In this document: positions 57,895 to 64,000 of the stretch, piece by piece
Layout: the number at the start of each line of letters is the position of its first letter
How positions within the stretch are numbered: position 1 is the stretch's first letter
NCBI GenBank assembly: GCA_949710005.1
Contig: OX453275.1
Span: 7,062,481 to 7,126,480, forward strand
Direction: 5' to 3'
Length of the DNA stretch: 64,000 nucleotides
Origin: Ricordea florida
Lineage: Eukaryota; Cnidaria; Anthozoa; Corallimorpharia; Ricordeidae
The notes under the pieces: generated by a model
What the model was told of the DNA's origin: nothing
Seen by the model: only the letters and a program-made list of their open reading frames with translations
Databases searched by the model: none
Program-made: the position numbers and the translations under genes

Positions 57895-58015
57895 CATTCT
57901 CATTCCCATAGCCTTTTCGCTTCTCTTAGCCGGCGGGGCCTTGACACGAGAAAGGTGCCAAGGCCAATAATACCGCCGCCTTAGAGAAGTGAAAAAGGCT
58001 ATGGGAAAGAGAATG
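57895..58015. mobile_element. 121-bp hairpin MITE with 9-bp target duplication
   Basis: CATTCTCATTCCCATAGCCT at the left is mirrored by AGGCTATGGGAAAGAGAATG at the right, with TTCTCTTAGCCGGCGG / CCGCCTTAGAGAA inside. ATTACCCGG is duplicated exactly at 57886-57894 and 58016-58024, as expected for Mutator-like elements. Confidence 0.88.
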
Positions 58016-58024
58016 ATTACCCGG

Positions 58025-58393
58025 CTCCTGAAGTGGACCATTTAATTTGTGACAGGGGGAGGGGGGGTGGACAATTACCAAAAGAATTCCTGCACAGCCC
58101 AAGGGAAAACACAGCCCAAAGCGGAAAAAATTCTTGACACGACAAAATTGCCCAATCTCCCTCTCAAAAATAAAATTGTCCATCCCAAAGTCGTGCTTCG
58201 CGATCGTTAAAAACATACGGAACAGTGGAGGGTTTGTAAATTACCTAACCAAGAGATGAATGAAAACAAAATCGCTTTCCTGTGTCTCCCGATAAGAAGA
58301 ACACGCGGGGGATAATTGGGGAATTTTTAGGACGCGATATATGCCGCTGGAAACTTCAAACCCTCTGCCTACACCAGACCAGGAGCTGATCTG
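58025..58393. other. Spacer with a G-tract repeat fragment
   Basis: GTGGACCATTTAATTTGTGA followed by G runs resembles in layout the start of MITE family 2, but I could not define the far end. No gene. Confidence 0.4.
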
Positions 58394-58546
58394 GGTAAGA
58401 TTTCCGCACAGGTCCCTACTTCATTATGCATTCTTTAACTATACTATCTCATTCTTCGAACACAAGAAATATTTGCACGTGCATTACACCAGGCAAGGCA
58501 GCTTCAGCATGCATAATCAAGTAGAGACCTGTGCGGAAATCTTACC
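58394..58546. mobile_element. MITE family 1 copy abutting the Penelope composite
   Basis: GGTAAGATTTCCGCACAGGT at the left is mirrored by ACCTGTGCGGAAATCTTACC at the right. No 8-bp duplication is seen, and only 8 bp separate its right end from the inverted arm at 58555. Confidence 0.8.
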
Positions 58547-58692
58547 ACGCATTCGGCTCATCCCCGGTGTAATAACCACAGCTGACGTCACAGGACTGAT
58601 AATCAAGTAATGTTGACGAGCCACACGTTATGTCACATGATACACAACTGTACAATCAGAGAATGATAATAAAGCAATATTAAAAACGTCTT

Positions 58693-59022
58693 CATGGGCC
58701 ACTTGGGTTAGTTGGGCCACTTGGGTCACTTGGGTCAGCTGGGCCACTTGGGCCACTTGGGCTAGTTGGGCCAGTTGGGCCAGTTGGGTCACTTGGGCTA
58801 TATGGGTCACTTGGGCCAGTTGGGTCACTTGGGCCACATGGGTCAGTTGGGCCAGTTGGGCCAGTGGGTTCACTTGGGCTATATGGGTCACTTGGGCCAG
58901 TTGGGTCACTTGGGTTAGTTGGGCCAGTTGGGTCACTTGGGTTAGTTGGGTCACTTGTGTTAGTTGGGCCACTTGGGTTAGTTGAGTCAGTTGGGTCACT
59001 TGGGCCAGTTGGGTCACTTGGG
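58693..59022. repeat. Minisatellite array, left arm
   Basis: The 9-bp units are variants of GGGCCACTT, GGGTCACTT, GGGCCAGTT and GGGTTAGTT. The period is a multiple of three, so frames stay open across the array; the Gln/Leu/Thr-rich frame is not evidence of a protein. Confidence 0.92.
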
Positions 59023-59249
59023 GACAGTTAAAGTCAGTTGGGCCAGTTTTGGACTTGGAACCTCTATCAAAATTATTTTCCACGACCATATTGTACAGCG
59101 GCAGCACCGCCTTCCTGCCTCCTTTCCTTGACCCTTTCCTTCAAAATACTCTGGGAATGACAGCCATTCAAAAGTCATTATTAACGAGTCGGCCACCGCT
59201 GACCGTCGCCAGTGATTGCACACGTTAGTCTTTCTTTGTCGTGATGTAT

Positions 59250-61573
59250 CGTACCCAATATTTAGTGCTTTTGTTGGTGTTCAACAGTGTTATCTCCTCA
59301 TATTACCAGTATCCAATTTCGGAAGCAAGCTACAAATTTCTTCGATTTTTTTTGAGCATTTATTCTTCGGAATCGACGGGTAATTTATGATTGCAACATG
59401 GTATGATTATCCGCGGTGATCAAAAACGGCCATCATCATTTGACCCTGCAGAGTCTGTCGTATTTTTTAGATACGAATTTTGTAGCTTAGCACTTACCCA
59501 CAGGCTGAAGTAGACTATATACAAATGATGACAAACGTTCAGTCGGGCCTTCTCAGTGCGATATGATAGGTCTACCGACGGGGTTAGCTTTATGAATCTC
59601 TGTGGGGGTATGTAGTTCTGGAATACGCGGTGGATTTGCTGTTTGTTTAAGTTACTCGACCCTAGCAGAAGTTTCTTCCACCATAGGTGTTGCGAGGGGT
59701 CTGTAGTTATCTTCCGGCATGGTTTCCGGCTGGATCTGACCCTCTGCAATTTTATCATGTTTGTTCATAATGACTGTAGTGGAGCCCTTATCTGCCTTTT
59801 TGAGGTTGACTTCAGGGTTATCTCTTAGCTCTTTGATCGCTTTGAGTTCATTTTGAGGCAGGTTGTTCTTTGGCTTAGCAATCTCTATTTCAGCGAGTTG
59901 TGACTTAACCTCTTCTAGGTAGCTTTCTAGTGTAACTGCTGGTTGAACTGGTACTGGGTCCCAGTTTGATTTAACATGGAAGGGGTGTGGTTCGCTATTC
60001 TCTCCGTGATACGTATATCGGAAACGCATTCGTCTCGCAAAATGATTAAAATGTCGCATCAGTTGATGCCTGATTTTATTTTCTTTTGTCACGGGTGTAG
60101 GGATAAACTTTAGCCCCTTTGAAAGTAGATTGGTCTGATCAGTTGTGAGTTTTGTATTGCAGAGGTTCTTTATGTATTGTTTGTTCGGCTCGAATGTACT
60201 TCTATGGCGCTCCTGGCGCGCTGTTTTTCTTTGCGTATTGTGTTTCTTACTTCTTATTTTCTGTGTTCTTCCCCCCTGTCAGATCTCTGTGTATACTCAG
60301 ACAACAAACAAGGGTAAGATTCACTCGAGCCGGATGAGTACATTAGCTGTCACATTGATCTCTCTGTTCTTAACACGGTTTCGCTCATTGTCATTCGATG
60401 TACTAGGTACAATTCTAGAACGCGACTTTCGCTCAAGTTCTCTAAGTTTCAGTTTGATTATCTCTACGCTACGGTAGTTGAATTTCTTTAACGCTCCTAG
60501 CAGTTTATGCTCTGCGTCTTTTCTTATCTTACAGATGTCAGACTTAAATTCTGGACCTGGCCTGATCTTTTCCCGGGTACTGTATATCAGTGTTCTAGAG
60601 CAAGTATATTTGTGTCAATGTTCCTGTAGTATGGCAATAGATTCTTCAGATTCTCTTATTGACATCTGCATGGCGGTCTTTTCGTCAGGAGTGCTCAACG
60701 AATGTTTTTTCTAGAAAGGTGTTTTATTGCATGTTACGATGTTTTGCAATCTGCGGAGTCGTTTTTGGTTAATAATTAACTAGCGTGGGAAAAAAAGAGC
60801 CGCTCCTCACTGCCAGCAAGCAACGGTTATTCAATTATTTTAGCCAGCAAGCAAAGGCCTATTTACTCAGTTGTTGCCAGCAAGCTTTCAATTCCAAGGA
60901 AAAACTCCCAGCCAGGATTTTTATTGCGTTGTTTTGCCAGCGGCTTATTTTGACTTTTCAGATCTGCCAGCCAGGAAATTTATTTAGAAGTTGCTTTTCG
61001 CCAACATCTAATTTGAGTTTTTGTTATCTGTAGCCTGGATTTGTCATATTGGTGTGTGACATGACTCCTAAATCAGTACATGATTAGAGATCTCTAGCTA
61101 GAGAGCACTGCAAAAGGCTGCAGGTCAGCTAGAAATAAAGCATGCCATTCTTTTCCCAGCAAGTTTTTATGTTTTAATTCAATATGCGAGCAAGTTTATC
61201 GGTATTTCAGAAAAAATTAAAGCTAGCAAGGTTCTGGCTCAAACGGAAATTTCCTAGCCAGCTCAGTACGGTCTGCGGAGCGGGTATTTGGAGGAGCGGC
61301 TCCGCTAGGTACTCTTGTTTCCCCAGAGCGTTGACGCTTTCTGGGTCTGTCACGTATGTCAGCTTTTCCTTCCCGCGTTTCGTGGTTACATTTGCGGCTT
61401 TCTCTTAGCGTTTGAGTATTAGGGATGCTTCCTTGAGAACTTTGGATCATTTCTGAAAGAGGCGTTCCTGGCATGTTCGTCTCTTCCTCGCTCAGTTCTA
61501 CATCGCTATCGCTACTTTTTGTTGGTGATGGATCCGGCAAGAGGTTACCATCGCTATTTAGTATGTTCTCCAT
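59250..61573 (-). pseudogene. Penelope-like reverse transcriptase, N-terminal part, broken
   Basis: The frame starts at an ATG at 61573 (MENILNSDGNLLPDP) with an acidic then Arg-rich leader. It is interrupted by the 632-bp element at 60686-61317 and resumes as EKTAMQMSIRESEES. After stops it reaches RHFNHFARRMRFRYTY, ELKAIKELRDNPEVNLKKAD, KADKGSTTVIMN (the typical N-terminal Penelope motif), RPLATPMVEE and, in another frame, PTEIHKANPVGRPIIS. The catalytic core and endonuclease are not seen further left. Confidence 0.75.
60686..61317. mobile_element. 632-bp CAGGAGTGCTC element copy 2, inserted in the Penelope frame
   Basis: It is nearly the same sequence as 36001-36578, with about 50 bp more near 60950-61000. 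The flanks TTTCGT and TTTCCC match only at four of six bases, so the duplication is eroded. Removing the element would bring the two parts of the Penelope leader together. Confidence 0.85.
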
Positions 61574-62109
61574 AGTAATTCTCAAGCAATACTGCAGTTT
61601 CGGTTCTATAGTGAACCTCGTCAGTTGCTCCTATATTTTTTCTGTAGCTGACGTGGAGTGACAGAGGAATTTCTGATTCTCTCCGTAGGAAGTGAGTTCT
61701 TTTGCCGTTTTTGTACTCGTAGGAAGGATCGAAAATCCTGGCTTCTTATTGGCTTCTTATCATGTAAACTAATGGTGTAAGTGTAGTTTCGATCCGAGGG
61801 TTGGGTTGTTTTCGGATTTCCTGAGCATGTTTAGTTTCTTTTTGCACAGATAGTAGCTCTTGTGGGTTTGCACAAGTGTAGTCTTGCGTCCCTAAAAAGT
61901 GGACGTATTGGGATTGCTTATCTGTGGATTTCGAGCGCAAAAATCTTTGTACTGGTAGATCTTGTACATGCTGTTAGTTAGATATTCTCGTGTGACGCAG
62001 GACGGAGCACTGTCTGGTATCAATCACAGATTTAAAAATAGTTGTGACAGGCCTACACGACTCCCGCTGTTCACAAGTGTGGTTTCTTTTCCTTTAGAGT
62101 TTGGATCTC

Positions 62110-62520
62110 ACGATATGTCTTTGAGCGATTTTCCTCTTTTGTACGATATGATGGGAGGCTCTTTGTCAATCTCACCCAGTAAAGGTTGATCCCGTATTAA
62201 ATGCCACCCGCTCAATAAGATTTTCTTTAGATGAGGCACCGCTGGGTGGTATTGTGTGACAAAGGAAGAATACCCTATTGTGCGTTCTTGTATTTTGTTG
62301 AAGAGCCGACTTTCTCTCTTCGAATTTCACTTCTGAGAGGACTTTATTTACCAGATTATCTGGATACCCTCTCGCGTAAAGGCATGATCTGAATGCTACA
62401 ATATTCTCTTCAAAAGTATTTTTTGAAGTTAGTTCGAAGCAGCCTAAGTGCTTCGCCTTTGATGAAGCCTTTACTGACCCCTGGTGGGTGGCAGGAAACG
62501 AAATGTGTGTACTGAAATGT
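62110..62520 (-). pseudogene. Penelope-like reverse transcriptase, C-terminal part, frameshifted
   Basis: Minus-strand frames give HPPGVSKGFIKGEALRLLRT, KNTFEENIVAFRSCLYARGY, PDNLVNKVLSEVKFEERKSA, then after a shift FVTQYHP-like residues, IRDQPLLGEIDKEPPIISYK and RGKSLKDIS. These are the ordered C-terminal motifs of Penelope-like reverse transcriptases. No GIY-YIG endonuclease was recognised after it. Confidence 0.75.
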
Positions 62521-62521
62521 A

Positions 62522-62908
62522 CTGGCCCAAGTGACCCAACTGGCCCAAGTGACCCAAGTGGCACAAGTGACCCAACTGGCCCATGTGATCCAACTGACCC
62601 AACTGGCCCAAGTGACCCATGTGGCCCAACTGGCCCAACTGACCCAAGTGACCCAACTGGCCCAAGTGACCCATGTGGCCCAACTGGCCCAACTGACCCA
62701 TGTGGCCCAAGTGACCCAACTGGCCCAACTGACCCATGTGGCCCAACTGACCCAACTGACCCAACTGGCCCACGTGGCCCAACTGGCCCAACTGACCCAT
62801 GTGGCCCAAGCGACCCAACTGACCCAACTGGCCCAACTGACCCAACTGGCCCAAGTGGCCCAGCTGACCCAAGTGACCCAAGTGGCCCAACTAACCCAAG
62901 TGGCCCAT
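62522..62908. repeat. Minisatellite array, right arm (inverted relative to left arm)
   Basis: The 9-bp units CCCAACTGG, CCCAAGTGA, CCCAACTGA and CCCATGTGG run for about 43 repeats. Several frames on both strands remain open because the period is nine. Gly-Pro-Ser-Asp-Pro frames are by-products. Confidence 0.92.
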
Positions 62909-63047
62909 GAAGACGTTTTTAATATTGTTTTATTATCATTCTCTGATTGTACAGTTGTGTATCATGTGACATAACGTGTGGCTCGTCAACATTACTTGAT
63001 TATCAGTCCTGTGACGTCAGCTGTGGTTATTACACCGGGGATGAGCC

Positions 63048-63692
63048 ACCCATTCTCATGGTATAGCCCATATTTCATAACCCTCACAGCGCACATAGCA
63101 CATGTAGTAAGGAGCCCATCCTCCTGATATAGCCCATATGCATATGTGCCATTATCGCCTCCTAAATATATATTTGTCTTTTTTTTCTCCCGATAAACAA
63201 TGCTTCCAAGTGTTGGCTAAGGTTCCCCATTTCTTCAGCGCTTGGACTCCACCAAACTGAATAACTGACTGCAAATCGTATGTATGCCCTGAGACGGATC
63301 ATGCTGTTGTTGTTGTTTACCTTATTTATCAATTTTTTTGTGCAATGGTTCCCGAAGGGACGGAAACGACATGTTTGGCGACAATGGTCCCTGTAAAGAC
63401 ACCATCATTGAGGTCACTATGGTAGGTTCAAGAGGACCCTTGATAGAAGCTTTCACCAGAGCGGCTTCGACCATACTGAAAAAATTCAGAAACCCTTTGA
63501 AATCTTCGGAATTTATCGGGGAATCCTCGGACGTCAGAATTTTTTCGCTGCTTCGGAATAAGCGCAGATTCTTCAAATTTTTTTTTCTTCATGTCAACAA
63601 TGCAAGGCTGAGAACAAGGGGAAGGAGGGCCATTATAAACGGCGCATGAATGGACTGTAAATTTTGTAAATTGGAAAACATATAGTCACTAC
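63048..63692. other. Right-edge non-coding or intronic stretch
   Basis: Near 63040-63130 a weakly repeated word (CCCATTCTCATGGTATAGCC and CCCATCCTCCTGATATAGCC) is visible. Frames in both directions around 63322-63649 overlap, and none has a recognisable domain. Confidence 0.4.
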
Positions 63693-63752
63693 CTGTGAGG
63701 CGATATAGTTTGGCTGCTCGTCTTGTCTGCCGGCGATCCAATTTTCTGCTCT
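63693..63752 (-). CDS. Candidate single exon of an unrecognised gene entering from the right
   Basis: A 60-nt block is bounded by an acceptor (TTGCTTTCAG, with the exon starting about 63752) and a donor (CAG|gtagtg). It reads AENWIAGRQDEQPNYIASQ. A further weak acceptor (TTGTTCTCAG) about 80 bp downstream could lead into open sequence in either of two frames toward 63400. A CCGGAAGTG ETS-type site near 63905 suggests a promoter close by. The family is not recognised, and a chance exon-like block cannot be excluded. Confidence 0.25.
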
Positions 63753-64000
63753 GAAAGCAAATACCAGGTTACGCGAATGTCAAAGTTTTTAATTGCTTAG
63801 TTTTCGGCTTTTTCTTCTAAAGAATCAACATCAAATTCACACGGCAAACGCTTCTCTGGTTAATTTTTCGTTGCAGTTGAAAGGACTTTAGTAGTTGTAA
63901 TTACCGGAAGTGAGCGCACTGTTTAATTTTCAGTCAATTTTGTGTGGAAAAATTTATCAGAGATTTATAAGAGATTTATCAAGGATTTTATCAAGGATTT
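63753..64000. other. Right-edge non-coding stretch
   Basis: It contains an ACCGGAAGTGAGCG ETS-type word near 63904, and ends in a short direct repetition of GATTTATAAGAGATTTATCA-like words. No gene was resolved. Confidence 0.35.

Larger units (their letters stand above)
58555..63047 (-). mobile_element. Penelope-like retroelement composite with inverted terminal arms
   Basis: The outer ends are GGCTCATCCCCGGTGTAATA and its mirror TATTACACCGGGGATGAGCC. The unique arms (58555-58692 and 62909-63047) are nearly identical in inverted orientation. Each arm continues into a 9-bp-period minisatellite (58693-59022 and 62522-62908). Between them, minus-strand reading gives first the C-terminal end of a Penelope-like reverse transcriptase (about 62520-62110), then the N-terminal start of a second one (61573 leftward). 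That is the head-to-tail order known for Penelope-like elements. Numerous stops show it is dead. No exact target duplication was seen. Confidence 0.75.

Noticed and set aside
62488..62974. Collagen-like or Gln-rich proteins over the minisatellite
   Set aside because: The frames exist only because the 9-bp unit keeps frames open; they end in the inverted arm and have no independent support.

Overview
The window looks like nuclear DNA from a cnidarian, most likely an anthozoan such as a stony coral. This rests on small exons with canonical GT-AG introns in animal genes, an AT-rich background, an intronless Shaker-type channel, and a dense population of tRNA-derived SINEs, LINE and Penelope-like fragments and MITEs. 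The species cannot be named from sequence alone. No bacterial, organellar or viral genes were recognised.

Four protein-coding genes are well supported. (1) The 5' part of the U1 snRNP 70 kDa gene (SNRNP70) is on the minus strand, with six coding exons between 5942 and 9559. Its remaining exons lie beyond the left edge or were not found. (2) An ASB3-like ankyrin-repeat/SOCS-box gene is on the plus strand, with four exons at 9794-14138 that join exactly in frame to 567 residues. It is head-to-head with SNRNP70 across only 234 bp. (3) A single-exon Shaker (Kv1-type) potassium channel lies on the minus strand at 19741-21285. (4) A KIFC1/HSET-type kinesin-14 lies on the minus strand, with eleven phase-consistent coding exons between 56581 and 47844. 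Its last exon was not found. A single weak exon candidate sits at 63693-63752.

The rest is mostly transposon-derived. From 1 to 5.9 kb (the large SNRNP70 intron) there are palindromic fold-back elements. From 16.5 to 30.3 kb a roughly 106-bp satellite occurs in three clusters on both sides of the channel gene, with a 5'-truncated LINE at 26.1 kb. From 32.5 to 37.7 kb there is a MITE nursery: four copies of one G-tract MITE, a SINE and two elements with CAG...CTG termini. From 41.9 to 45.4 kb there is a 3.5-kb terminal-inverted-repeat transposon carrying a CR1/L2-like LINE fragment. From 46.1 to 47.4 kb one MITE is nested in another. From 57.4 to 63.0 kb there are MITEs, then a Penelope-like composite bounded by inverted arms that each contain a 9-bp-period minisatellite.

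Many insertions still show exact target-site duplications (TSDs): 3-bp TWA, 6-bp, 7-bp, 8-bp and 9-bp classes. This lets the insertion history be read directly, including a MITE inserted in its own family member and a 632-bp element inserted in the Penelope reading frame. The genes look like ordinary housekeeping and signalling loci (splicing, ubiquitin ligase adaptor, membrane excitability, spindle motor) and do not form a pathway. The most unusual material is the repeat architecture.
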